From positions 1,922,001 to 1,986,000 of the forward strand of contig NZ_CP046444.1 in NCBI RefSeq assembly GCF_014083945.1: a DNA stretch of 64,000 nucleotides. The letters run 5' to 3'. The stretch comes from Granulicella sp. 5B5. GTDB lineage: Bacteria; Acidobacteriota; Terriglobia; Terriglobales; Acidobacteriaceae. Of this stretch, positions 16,509 through 25,008 are shown in pieces. Position 1 is the stretch's first letter, and each line of letters opens with the position of its first letter. Under the pieces are notes generated by a model. The model made no database searches. It had not been told where the DNA came from and saw only the letters and a program-made list of their open reading frames with translations. A program made the position numbers and the translations under genes.

Positions 16509-17954
16509 ATGGCGTTACGCACGGCCAACATCATCGGCTCCGGACCCAACGGCTTAGCAGCGGCCATCACCCTCGCGCAACGCGGCGTCGCGGTCACGGT
16601 CTACGAACGCAACGACCGCATCGGCGGGGCCTGCTCCAGCGCTGAGATCACGCTGCCTGGCTTCGTGCATGACCTCGGCTCGTCGGCGTATCCGCTCGGC
16701 ATCGCCAGCCCCTTCTTCCGCTCGCTGCCGTTGGAGCAGCACGGCCTGCGCTGGGTACAGCCCAATGCTCCTGTAGCGCACCCTCTCGACAACGGCGAGG
16801 CCGTGGTGCTGGAGCCATCGCTCGACCGAATGGGTGAGCAACTCTCCACGCATGATGCCAAAGCCTGGCGCGCACTCTTCGGACCGTGCGTCGCCCACTG
16901 GGATGCACTGCTGGACGACGTGATGCAGCCACTGCTTCGCCTGCCGAGTCATCCTTTCATCACCGCACGCTTCGGCCTGCCTGCATTGCTGTCTGCCGCC
17001 ACACTCGCCAGTCTGCTCTTCCGTGACGAGCGCACGAAAGCCCTCTTCGCCGGCATCGCGGCGCACTCCGTACTGCCACTGACAAACATTGCAAGCGCAT
17101 CCGCAAGCATGCTGCTCGGCACAGCAGGACACGCGAGCGGCTGGCCTATTGCCGCAGGCGGCGCGCAGTCGCTAACCAACGCACTTGCCGCGTATCTCCG
17201 CTCGCTCGGTGGAACGATCATCACTGGCGTCGAGGTGCGCGCGCTGAGCCAACTGCCACCAGCCGATGCAACCCTCTTCGACACCAGCGCGACAGTGATG
17301 GCCACCATCGCGCACGACGCTCTCGACGCAGGCTACCTGCGCAAGCTGCGAGCCTACAGGCTCGGCCCCGGAGCCTTCAAGATTGACTACGCACTCAGCG
17401 CGCCGATTCCCTGGAAGAACCCACAGTGCCTGCGTGCAGCGACAGTACACGTCGGCGGCACGCTCGCGGAGATCGCCGCCTCCGAGGACGCAGCCTTCTA
17501 TGGACACCTCAGCGACAAGCCCTACGTCCTCGTCGTCCAACCGAGCCTCTTCGACGCCTCTCGTGCACCCGAGGGCAAGCACACGGCCTGGGCCTACTGT
17601 CACGTGCCCAGCGGCTCCGACATGGACCGCACCGCAGCCATCGAGGCACAGATCGAACGCTTCGCTCCGGGATTCCGCGACTGTGTGCTGGCACGGCGAG
17701 CCAGTAACGCCTCGGCCCTCACCGTATGGGACCCGAACCTCGCCGGCGGGGACATCTCCGGCGGCGCGTTGACGCTGAAACAGATCGTTGCGCGGCCGAC
17801 GCTCAGCGCCTACCGCACCAGCAATCCGGCACTCTATCTGTGCAGCGCGTTCACGCCGCCGGGCGGTGGCGTGCATGGCATGTGCGGACACAACGCCGCG
17901 CTTGAGGCACTGCGCATACTCAACCACCCGCGAGATGGCTCGCGGGTGGTTTGA
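16509..17954 (+). CDS. Phytoene dehydrogenase-like FAD oxidoreductase
   Basis: FAD-dependent amine-oxidase-fold protein of 481 residues. The N-terminal dinucleotide motif GSGPNGLAAAITLAQRGVAV is followed by the second FAD motif YERNDRIGGACSS, and the C-terminal FAD-contact block GGGVHGMCGHNAA is present. It resembles CrtI/PDH-like proteins of unassigned substrate (the human PYROXD2 group), not a desaturase in a carotenoid cluster: no crt genes are nearby. It starts 27 bp after tyrS. The last codons form one arm of the terminator shared with infC. Confidence 0.88.
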   Translation: MALRTANIIGSGPNGLAAAITLAQRGVAVTVYERNDRIGGACSSAEITLPGFVHDLGSSAYPLGIASPFFRSLPLEQHGLRWVQPNAPVAHPLDNGEAVVLEPSLDRMGEQLSTHDAKAWRALFGPCVAHWDALLDDVMQPLLRLPSHPFITARFGLPALLSAATLASLLFRDERTKALFAGIAAHSVLPLTNIASASASMLLGTAGHASGWPIAAGGAQSLTNALAAYLRSLGGTIITGVEVRALSQLPPADATLFDTSATVMATIAHDALDAGYLRKLRAYRLGPGAFKIDYALSAPIPWKNPQCLRAATVHVGGTLAEIAASEDAAFYGHLSDKPYVLVVQPSLFDASRAPEGKHTAWAYCHVPSGSDMDRTAAIEAQIERFAPGFRDCVLARRASNASALTVWDPNLAGGDISGGALTLKQIVARPTLSAYRTSNPALYLCSAFTPPGGGVHGMCGHNAALEALRILNHPRDGSRVV

Positions 17955-17957
17955 TTT
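17922..17957. terminator. Strong bidirectional hairpin between convergent genes
   Basis: A perfect 13-bp stem (17922-17934 with 17939-17951) around the loop ATGG. The left arm and loop are coding sequence, and the stop codon of the flavoprotein gene (17952-17954) follows immediately. A short T-rich stretch follows on the plus strand. It probably separates the convergent flavoprotein and infC transcripts. Confidence 0.7.
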
Positions 17958-17966
17958 GCAGCAGAG

Positions 17967-18575
17967 TTACTTGGCTGCGGGCGGGGTGGCCGGGGCTGCG
18001 GGCTCTGGGGCCTTGGGTTTGGGAGGTGCCGGGGCCTCGGCCTTCTTGGAGGGGGCGAGGATGGCGTGCAGCGTGGTGCCTTCCATGCGGGGCATGAACT
18101 CCACCGTGCCGGCATCGCCGATGTCCATGATGAGGCGGTTGATGATCTTGTAGCCGAGATCGCGGTGCGCCATCTGGCGGCCCTTGAAGCGGAGGCTCGC
18201 CTTCACCTTGTCGCCTTCACCGAGGAAGCGGACAGCCTGGTTCTTCTTGGTCTGGTAGTCGTGCTCGTCCACGGTGACCGAGAACTTGACTTCCTTGATG
18301 ACGATGACCTTCTGCTTCTTGCGGGCGGCGCGCTCGGACTTGTCCTTCTCGTAGAGGAACTTACCGTAGTCCTGGATCTTGCAGACGGGCGGGACGGCGT
18401 TGGGCGAGATCTCGACCAGATCGAGGGAGCGCTCGCGGGCCATCTTCAGCGCCTCAAACGGCGCCATCACGCCGAGCTGTTCGCCGTTCTCGTCAATCAC
18501 GCGCACCTCGCGTGCGCGAATGCGTTCGTTGGTACGAATAAAGGACTTTGCGGAGCGTTTATCTAACGGTGGAAT
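17967..18575 (-). CDS. infC: Translation initiation factor IF-3 (AUU start)
   Basis: Keeps 30S subunits free and proofreads the initiator codon. The IF3 domains are clear (N-domain RTNERIRAREVRVI, C-domain KEVKFSVTVDEHDYQTK), and an Ala/Pro/Lys-rich tail extends the C-terminus. The proposed start is ATT at 18573-18575: a perfect GGAGG (18582-18586) sits exactly 6 nt upstream, and infC is the classic gene with AUU/AUC/AUA starts used for autoregulation. A TTG at 18629 is in frame, but the 18 extra codons do not resemble IF3. The product would be 202 residues. Confidence 0.93.
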   Translation of the reverse strand: MPPLDKRSAKSFIRTNERIRAREVRVIDENGEQLGVMAPFEALKMARERSLDLVEISPNAVPPVCKIQDYGKFLYEKDKSERAARKKQKVIVIKEVKFSVTVDEHDYQTKKNQAVRFLGEGDKVKASLRFKGRQMAHRDLGYKIINRLIMDIGDAGTVEFMPRMEGTTLHAILAPSKKAEAPAPPKPKAPEPAAPATPPAAK

Positions 18576-18699
18576 AAGCAGCCTCCACGGCGCGCTTGCG
18601 CAGCGGCCATGTTTTTCTTGGGGATTCAATTGGCTGGGTACGCAAAAACCATTACCTCAGCAATGGCGAGTATAGCATCCGCAGCGAAAACGGCGATCT

Positions 18700-18863
18700 G
18701 GCGATACCCCCTACCCCCTCCCCCCTACCCTATGTAGCGGAGGTATACAGCAGAATCAGCGACTTACGGGGTGATCCCGGAGGTATGTGGCTGATTCTTT
18801 ATATGGTTACGGGTATGATATTGCCAGCAAAGGGGATAGAGGACAGGGGCAGAGGATAGAGCG
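18700..18863 (-). repeat. Dispersed 150-bp element, copy 2, upstream of infC
   Basis: The inverted copy of the element at 8881-9034. The 94-bp core spans 18728-18821. The CTCTATC-type repeats lie at the high-coordinate end, and a longer G-rich run (minus strand, 18707-18730, four runs of three or more G) lies at the infC side. It ends about 125 bp upstream of the infC start and has the same orientation toward infC as copy 1 has toward serA. Confidence 0.85.
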
Positions 18864-19201
18864 GGCTGGGACGGGTTTGCAGCTCTCAGTTCTCCGTGAG
18901 TCCCTTTGCTCCCCTACTTCCAGTATAGCGGACACAGAAGAAAAATCTTCAATCCCTTCAGGCTCTAAAACGATTTGATTTCAGTAAGTTACAGCCTCAC
19001 AAGCAACAGGCAGGCTTGACATCGCGATTTCAGGGGGTTTCAGCCTGCAAGAAAACATCTGTTGGTGGCAACGAAAGGTTTGTTAGCAGGCCACATCGTA
19101 TGCCGCCAGAATTCATACCCGCTTCAACGGGTGTTCACAGGGCTGGCTTATTCCAGAGACTGCACTGCCAAAAAATCTCCTCGATCGAGGCCGATACCTG
19201 T
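18864..19201. other. Spacer upstream of the phosphoesterase gene
   Basis: No gene supported. It lies between the element copy and the phosphoesterase start, with GC content lower than in the coding regions. The frame of the next gene is open here, but the translation lacks any signal peptide or family similarity. Confidence 0.4.
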
Positions 19202-20899
19202 ATGTTTCGCAAATGCTGCGCTGTAGCGTCCCTTTACGCCCTGGTCCTGACCGGGTGCGGTGGCACCAGCAACCTCTCCACCCCCGGCACGTACACCCCT
19301 CCCGCGACGACGCCGACGCCAGTTGCGATTTCGGCTTCGGCAGCGATCAAGCACATTGTGGTGATCTACGGCGAGAACGTCTCGTTCGACCACTACTTCG
19401 GCGCTTACCCGAACGCGGCGAATGTGGATGGCACAACGTTCACAGCCGCCTCAGGCACGCCCACGCCGGCGAACTATGTCTCAACCCCGGCGCTGTTGAC
19501 CTCCAACCCGAACCTGAACGCCGCCAACGGCGTGGGTGCCACAAACCCGTTCCGCCTCGGCCACGGTCAGGCCGCCACGGGCGACCAGGACCACAACTAC
19601 AACCCTGAACAGCTGGCATTCGACAACGGCAAGATGGACCTGTTCCCGATGTCGGTCGGAACCGCGGATGGTTCGCTGACTGCCTCCACGGGCGCACCCG
19701 CCATCACCAACACGACCGGCCTGACGATGGGCTACTACGACGGCAACACCGTGACGGCGATGTGGAACTACGCACAGCACTATGCGATCAACGACCACTC
19801 CTTCGGCAGCGCCTTCGGGCCTTCGACGCCGGGCGCGCTGGAGCTGGCCGCCGGCCAGACCAACGGCGTGACCTACACGGTGCCCTACGCGAACATCGCT
19901 TCGGGCGTGATTCCTGACGGCCAGGGCGGCTACACGGACATCAACGACGAAGATCCCGCGGGTGACGTCTGCTCTTCCCCGACGGCGAACTTCTCGATGA
20001 CCGGCAAGAACATCGGCGACCTGATGAACACGGCGGGCATCACCTGGGGCTTCTTCGAAGGCGGCTTCAACCTGAGCACGACGAACTCCAACGGCACGAC
20101 GGGCTGCGCCCGCAGCACCGTGGCGACGTACTACCCCGGCACGAAGGCTGACTACATTCCGCACCACCAGCCCTTCCAGTACTATGCGAGCACGGCGAAC
20201 CCGAACCACAACCGTCCGACGCCGGGTGTGGCGATTGGTGCCGCCGACACGGCCGGCGCCAACCACGAGTACGACACGGCGGACTTCAACGCGGCCCTCA
20301 CCGCGTCGACGCCGACCATGCCGCAGGTCGCCTTCCTGAAGGCACCGGGCTACCAGGATGCACACGCCGGCTACTCCGACCCGCTGGACGAACAGACGTT
20401 TGTGGTGAACGAGATCAACCTGATCGAGAGCTCGCCGTTCTGGCAGAACACGGCGATCATCATCGCATATGACGACTCGGACGGCTGGTACGACCACCTG
20501 ACGGACATCACCAACGGCTCGCAAAGCTCGTCCGATGCGGCGGTCTGCAACAACACGCTGACGGGCAGCACGGCCCCCGCGGCCGGCCTGCCTGGCCCGG
20601 GCTCCAACGGAGCGCCGGTACAGGGCCGCTGCGGCAAGGGCCCGCGTCTGCCGCTGATCGTGATCTCACCCTACGCGAAGAAGAACTACATCGACAGCAC
20701 GCCAACTGAACAGGCTTCGATCCCCCGGTTCATCGAGGACATCTTCCTGGGCAGCCAGCGCATGGGCACCGGTTCGTTCGATGCCACAGCCGGCACGCTG
20801 ATGAATATGTTCAACTTCACGACGACGGCCGGCGTTGCGCCGAACCCGAACGTGGTGCTGCTGAATGCGACGACCGGCGCGGTGACAAGCGGCAACTAA
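19202..20899 (+). CDS. Secreted phosphoesterase lipoprotein (phospholipase C / acid phosphatase family)
   Basis: Predicted exported phosphoesterase of the bacterial phospholipase C/AcpA superfamily, 565 residues from the ATG at 19202. A signal peptide with lipobox ALVLTGC precedes a Thr/Pro linker. Family motifs follow: IKHIVVIYGENVSFDHYFG, YAINDHSFGSAFGPSTPG, IAYDDSDGWYDH and the RLPLIVISPYAKKNYID block near the end. The conserved Asn/Asp/Glu/His residues that bind the metals are present in these motifs. It acts in the periplasm or on the cell surface; the substrate (phospholipid or phosphomonoester) is not decided. A terminator follows. Confidence 0.88.
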   Translation: MFRKCCAVASLYALVLTGCGGTSNLSTPGTYTPPATTPTPVAISASAAIKHIVVIYGENVSFDHYFGAYPNAANVDGTTFTAASGTPTPANYVSTPALLTSNPNLNAANGVGATNPFRLGHGQAATGDQDHNYNPEQLAFDNGKMDLFPMSVGTADGSLTASTGAPAITNTTGLTMGYYDGNTVTAMWNYAQHYAINDHSFGSAFGPSTPGALELAAGQTNGVTYTVPYANIASGVIPDGQGGYTDINDEDPAGDVCSSPTANFSMTGKNIGDLMNTAGITWGFFEGGFNLSTTNSNGTTGCARSTVATYYPGTKADYIPHHQPFQYYASTANPNHNRPTPGVAIGAADTAGANHEYDTADFNAALTASTPTMPQVAFLKAPGYQDAHAGYSDPLDEQTFVVNEINLIESSPFWQNTAIIIAYDDSDGWYDHLTDITNGSQSSSDAAVCNNTLTGSTAPAAGLPGPGSNGAPVQGRCGKGPRLPLIVISPYAKKNYIDSTPTEQASIPRFIEDIFLGSQRMGTGSFDATAGTLMNMFNFTTTAGVAPNPNVVLLNATTGAVTSGN

Positions 20900-20904
20900 G
20901 AACA

Positions 20905-20932
20905 GGGAGTAGGGAATAGGAAGTAGGAAGTA
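20905..20932. repeat. Heptanucleotide repeat array after the phosphoesterase gene
   Basis: GGGAGTA, GGGAATA, GGAAGTA and GGAAGTA in tandem, starting 6 bp after the stop codon. This is the reverse complement of the CTACTCC family seen at prs, mnmG and the TonB receptor. Confidence 0.8.
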
Positions 20933-20972
20933 GATTCCTGTTCACAGCAGCTTCATCTTGAAGACATAACCT

Positions 20973-21010
20973 AAAGGCACGCACTTCCAACCCGGAGTGC
21001 GTGCCTTTTC
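20973..21010 (+). terminator. Intrinsic terminator after the phosphoesterase gene
   Basis: GGCACGCACT pairs perfectly with AGTGCGTGCC (10 bp, 10-nt loop) and is followed by TTTTCTC; AAA precedes the stem. It ends just before the multicopper oxidase start, so that gene must use a promoter overlapping or within this region. Confidence 0.85.
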
Positions 21011-21027
21011 TCTATCCCTCTGGAACT

Positions 21028-22623
21028 ATGAAACCTATCACCTTGCCCCGTACCCGCCGACAATTCCTGATGCAGGCCTCCGCCGCCGGAGTAACGGCGT
21101 TGGCGCAGCGCAGCCTACCCGCGCAGATGACGATGCCGAAGGCAGCAAAGCCTGAGGACATGCTGCACTCGCTGCAACTGCCGCCGTTTGTGGATGAACT
21201 GCCGTTGCCGGAGCGGCTGATCCCTCCGCATGGCGCGCATGCAAAACCTCTGCGCATCACCATGCGCGAGATCCATGCCAAAGTGCATCGCGATGTGCCG
21301 CCGACGCGGATGTGGAGCTATGGCAGCACACCGCTCGCACCCCTGATTGAGGCGCGCAGCGGCGAGGCGACGCAGGTGGAGTGGATCAACGAGCTGCCCA
21401 CGAAACACTTTCTTCCCGTGGACTACAGCCTGCACGGCTGCGGGCACGATGTGCCGGAGGTGCGCGCCTGTGTGCATCTGCATGGCGGCCGCCAGCCGAG
21501 CGCCGACGATGGCTATCCTGACGACTGGTTTGTGCCCGGCAAGAGCCGTGTGTGCCACTACCCGCTGCAGCAGGAGGCGGCAACGCTTTGGTATCACGAC
21601 CACGCGATGGGGCTGAACCGGCTGAACATCTACGCCGGGCTGGCGGGCATGTGCCTGGTGCGCGATGATGCGGAGGAGGCGCTGCAACTGCCTTCCGGCA
21701 AGTACGAGCTGCCGCTTACGTTTTACGATCGCAACTTCACCAACGATGGCCAGCTGCTGTACCTGGTCTCCGGCGACCCGGACCACCCGTGGGTGCCGGA
21801 GTTCGACGGCGACGCGATCCTGATCAACGGAAAGATTCGTCCGTTTGTGCAGGTAGAGCCGCGTGTGTACCGGCTGCGGATGTTGAATGCGGCCAACAGC
21901 CGGTTCTTTGCGCTGTCGTTCGCGGACGGCGTGACCGCGCACCAGATCGGCAGCGATCAGGGCCTGCTGGCCGCGCCGGTGCCGATGCACCAGCTGAACC
22001 TGGCCCCGGCGGAGCGCGCGGATGTGCTGGTGGACTTCTCGCAGGCCGCGGGAAAGACCGTACACCTGAAGAACGCCGCGCTGGAGGTGCTGGAGTTTCG
22101 CGTGGCTGCGGCCAATGCATCCGTACGCTCGTTTGCGGTACCCACCGCACTGCGGCCCGTGGAGCGCATGCCGGAGTCGGAGGCAACAACGACGCGCACC
22201 ATCACGCTGAACGAGTACCTCGACAAGATCGGGAACTCGATGCTGATGCTGCTGAACCGGAAGTACTGGCACGAGCCGGTGACGGAGACGCCGAAGCTGA
22301 ACGCAACCGAGATATGGGAGTTCGTGAACCTGACCGAGGACACGCACCCCATGCACCTGCATATGGTGCGGTTCCAGGTGATCGACCGGCGGCTGTTCGA
22401 CGTCTTTGCGTATCGCAACAACAAGGGGCTGCGCTACCTGCGCGAGCCGCTGCAGCCCGAACCCAACGAGATGGGCTGGAAGGACGTGGTGCAGTGCCCG
22501 CCGGGCCTGATCACACGCATCATCGTGAAGTTCGATGGCTATGCGGGCAAGTATCTATACCACTGCCACATCCTGGAGCACGAATCGAACGACATGATGC
22601 GACCGTTTGAGGTCGTGGCGTAG
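21028..22623 (+). CDS. Tat-exported multicopper oxidase (CotA/bilirubin oxidase type)
   Basis: Copper enzyme that oxidises phenols, bilirubin-like compounds or metal ions with O2. The product is 531 residues from the ATG at 21028 and has a twin-arginine signal (TRRQFLMQASAAG). All four copper-binding blocks are present: HLHGG (150), HDH (190-192), HPMHLH (440-445) and HCHILEH (512-518), with M523 near the T1 site. It has three cupredoxin domains. The long spacing between the first and third motifs fits the CotA group more than CueO. Natural substrate unknown. Confidence 0.92.
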   Translation: MKPITLPRTRRQFLMQASAAGVTALAQRSLPAQMTMPKAAKPEDMLHSLQLPPFVDELPLPERLIPPHGAHAKPLRITMREIHAKVHRDVPPTRMWSYGSTPLAPLIEARSGEATQVEWINELPTKHFLPVDYSLHGCGHDVPEVRACVHLHGGRQPSADDGYPDDWFVPGKSRVCHYPLQQEAATLWYHDHAMGLNRLNIYAGLAGMCLVRDDAEEALQLPSGKYELPLTFYDRNFTNDGQLLYLVSGDPDHPWVPEFDGDAILINGKIRPFVQVEPRVYRLRMLNAANSRFFALSFADGVTAHQIGSDQGLLAAPVPMHQLNLAPAERADVLVDFSQAAGKTVHLKNAALEVLEFRVAAANASVRSFAVPTALRPVERMPESEATTTRTITLNEYLDKIGNSMLMLLNRKYWHEPVTETPKLNATEIWEFVNLTEDTHPMHLHMVRFQVIDRRLFDVFAYRNNKGLRYLREPLQPEPNEMGWKDVVQCPPGLITRIIVKFDGYAGKYLYHCHILEHESNDMMRPFEVVA

Positions 22624-22656
22624 GGAAGCCTGAAGAAGTGTGCGAGCATTCCCTCC

Positions 22657-22713
22657 GCGGCTAAAGCCGCATTGATTCAGGGGGGGGATTTACGGCGGGA
22701 CTGAAGTCCCGCC
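22657..22713. repeat. Pair of REP-like palindromes after the oxidase gene
   Basis: GCGGCTAAAGCCGC (22657-22670) and a 9-bp stem GGCGGGACT/AGTCCCGCC with a 2-nt loop (22694-22713), in the 148-bp gap between two convergent genes. The GGCT-AA-AGCC core is shared with the palindromes flanking the RAYT gene. It may also act as a bidirectional terminator. Confidence 0.65.
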
Positions 22714-22771
22714 CCCTTCAAAACAAGATTCCTGTTCAGAGGTTTCTTAGGCTGCCTTTTGTTCGATGCGG

Positions 22772-23167
22772 CTACGAGGTCTTTGCCTTGTAGGTGAAGA
22801 TACCGGCAAAGTACTCGCGATAGCCGTAGATCAGCACGATTTCGAAGATGGCTGCAGTGATCGCGGGCGCGATGCCCTGTCCGCCGGCGAGCAGGATGTG
22901 GAAGAGCAGCGCATTCACGATGATGGGCCCAAGGATGACGAGGCCCAGCGGCGCGGTGCCGCCGTAGAGCACCAGCAGGCCGCCGATCACTTCTAGAAGG
23001 GCGACGTGGTGCAGCCAGCCGGTGGGCATCATGACGGCCATGAACTTGCCGGGGAGGGAGTCCGCGGGCGGCATGGCAGCGTGCATGAACGGATGCAGGC
23101 CGTTGGCACCGAAGACGACGAAGATAAGTCCGAGAAGGATACGAAGGATGAGATAGAGATATTTCAT
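22772..23167 (-). CDS. DoxX-family membrane protein
   Basis: Small integral membrane protein (131 residues) with four transmembrane helices. It opens with MKYLYLILRILLGLIFVVFG and contains the conserved ALLEVIGGLLVL helix, typical of DoxX-like proteins, whose functions are mostly undefined (some couple to quinone or thiosulfate oxidation or to oxidative-stress complexes). The ATG at 23165-23167 was chosen because the frame upstream encodes no plausible N-terminus and overlaps the divergent promoter. It is divergent from the SDR gene with a 120-bp spacer. Confidence 0.85.
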   Translation of the reverse strand: MKYLYLILRILLGLIFVVFGANGLHPFMHAAMPPADSLPGKFMAVMMPTGWLHHVALLEVIGGLLVLYGGTAPLGLVILGPIIVNALLFHILLAGGQGIAPAITAAIFEIVLIYGYREYFAGIFTYKAKTS

Positions 23168-23287
23168 GGCGAAGACGACACTCCTTGAGGACAAGTCGGT
23201 GCAGCTGGCCAAGCGTGTGCTCCAGAGTACCAGCGGAGGCGCGGTGTGCATAGTGCCGACCACAACTTTCCTGCTACAACTTCAGAG

Positions 23288-24094
23288 ATGAGTCTTTTAC
23301 AGAAACAGAATGGCGTGACGCTCTCACTGGAGGGCAAGGTGGCCCTCGTAACCGGGGGTTCGCGAGGCATTGGGGCCGCGACGGTGCGGTTGTTTCGGCA
23401 GGCGGGGGCGCGGGTGGTCTTCAGCTATCGCAGCGCGGAGGCGCAGGCCAAGGCGCTGGTGGCCGAGTGCGGCGGCGAGGACGTTTGCCGCGCCGTGAAG
23501 CAGGAGCTGGCGTCGATCGAAGACGGTCAGACGCTGGTCGCGGCGGCGGCGGCTGTCTGGGGAAGGCTGGACTGTCTGGTGATCAACCACGGTGTTTGGC
23601 CGCCGCATGATCAGCCGATTGCAACCATGCCCGCGGCGCAGTGGCGCGGCACGCTCGGGGTCAACCTCGATAGCGTGTTTGGGTTGGTGCAGGCGGGTGC
23701 CGCGGTGATGCAGAAGCAGGCGCCGGAGAATGGCGTTCGGGGGCACATCGTGCTTGTTGCGTCCACGGCGGCGCAGCGCGGCGAGGCCTTCCATGCGGAC
23801 TATGCGGCGAGCAAGGGCGCGCTGCTGTCGCTGACCAAGAGCCTGTCGAGCGAGCTGGCGCGTGAGGGCATCCTGTGCAACTGCGTCGCGCCGGGCTGGG
23901 TGGTGACGGAGATGTCGGCTGGAACCCTGAGCGACCCGGAAGCGTCCAAAAGAGCATTGGGGTTGATTCCGCTGGGCCGTGCTGCGGACCCGGATGAGAT
24001 CGCCGGGCCGATCCTGTTCCTGTGTACGCCGTGGGCAGGGTTCATCAGCGGCGAGATCTTCAACGTGAATGGCGGCGCGGTGCTGGTTGGTTAG
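23288..24094 (+). CDS. Short-chain dehydrogenase/reductase (FabG-like)
   Basis: NAD(P)-dependent oxidoreductase, 268 residues from the ATG at 23288. The cofactor motif VTGGSRGIGAA, the NHG motif (N100) and the catalytic S159, Y172 and K176 are all present, as is the C-terminal GEIFNVNGG block. It resembles 3-oxoacyl-ACP reductases and other classical SDRs. Its location just upstream of fabZ and lpxA hints at lipid metabolism, but a true FabG role cannot be concluded. The next gene starts 20 bp downstream. Confidence 0.88.
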   Translation: MSLLQKQNGVTLSLEGKVALVTGGSRGIGAATVRLFRQAGARVVFSYRSAEAQAKALVAECGGEDVCRAVKQELASIEDGQTLVAAAAAVWGRLDCLVINHGVWPPHDQPIATMPAAQWRGTLGVNLDSVFGLVQAGAAVMQKQAPENGVRGHIVLVASTAAQRGEAFHADYAASKGALLSLTKSLSSELAREGILCNCVAPGWVVTEMSAGTLSDPEASKRALGLIPLGRAADPDEIAGPILFLCTPWAGFISGEIFNVNGGAVLVG

Positions 24095-24114
24095 CTGGCG
24101 GTGAAGGACGTGCA

Positions 24115-24969
24115 ATGAAGCTACGAATCTTGATAGCAGCGGTGGCATTAAGTGCGGCAACCGCGCAGCTACAGGCGCAGGCGTACGCCATACCCAGCGC
24201 GCAGGCCGGCCCGGAGGCGCAACCCCCCAGCGGCCAGTTGAGCAAAGGCCGCGCGCTGATGAAGGAGATGGTGCAGGCGCTGGGCGGCGATGCCTGGCTG
24301 AACCGGAAGAACTGGGTCTTCGAGGGCCGCGCCGCCACGTTTTACAAGGGCCAGCCGCATGAGGGCGCGCCGCAGTTCGAGGAGTACTACCGCGCCAAAC
24401 CGTTTGCAGAACGCGTCATCGTCATCACGCACTCCGGCGTTTTTATTGCGACCAACCACAGGGACATCGCGGAGATCTGGACACCGGACAACGGCTATGA
24501 GCTGACCTACAAGGGCAAAAAGCCGCTGCCCGAAAAAGATGTGCAGGACTACATGCGCCGTCGCGCGCACTCGCTGGACGCCATCGTGCGCGACTGGCTA
24601 TCGAAGCCCGACACCATTGTGACCTACGAGGGCACCAACATGGTGAACCGCCGGCTCGCCGAGCAGGTCAGCCTGATCACCGCGCAGGACGATGCGGTGA
24701 CGATGGAGCTGGAGGAGTCGACCCACCTGCCGCTGAGCATCAGCTTTAAATGGCACGACCCCGTTTACCAGGACTTCAATACTGACGAGATCCAATACGA
24801 CGACTACCACGAGGTGCAGGGCATCCAGACGCCCTACGCCGTGACCTACCTGCACAACGGCGACATGACGCAGCAGCGGTTCTTCACCAAGATCGCCTAC
24901 AACCAGGACCTGCCGGACGAGCTGTTCAACCCGGACGCTCCGCTGAACGTGAAGACGAAGGGCAAGTAG
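24115..24969 (+). CDS. Secreted LolA-like (outer-membrane lipoprotein-sorting fold) protein
   Basis: Exported protein of 284 residues with a clear signal peptide (LRILIAAVALSAATAQLQAQA). The mature part has the all-beta, LolA/LppX-like pattern (GGDAWLNRKNWVFEGRAATF near the start, repeated beta strands with acidic residues). Members of this loose family bind lipids or lipoproteins in the periplasm. ATG at 24115 has AAGGA 6 nt upstream. It follows the SDR gene closely and precedes fabZ by 39 bp, consistent with an envelope-lipid operon. The specific ligand is unknown. Confidence 0.7.
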   Translation: MKLRILIAAVALSAATAQLQAQAYAIPSAQAGPEAQPPSGQLSKGRALMKEMVQALGGDAWLNRKNWVFEGRAATFYKGQPHEGAPQFEEYYRAKPFAERVIVITHSGVFIATNHRDIAEIWTPDNGYELTYKGKKPLPEKDVQDYMRRRAHSLDAIVRDWLSKPDTIVTYEGTNMVNRRLAEQVSLITAQDDAVTMELEESTHLPLSISFKWHDPVYQDFNTDEIQYDDYHEVQGIQTPYAVTYLHNGDMTQQRFFTKIAYNQDLPDELFNPDAPLNVKTKGK

Positions 24970-25008
24970 CGCGGAGAGACAGGCGGCAGTGATATTCTGA
25001 CCCTCGCT

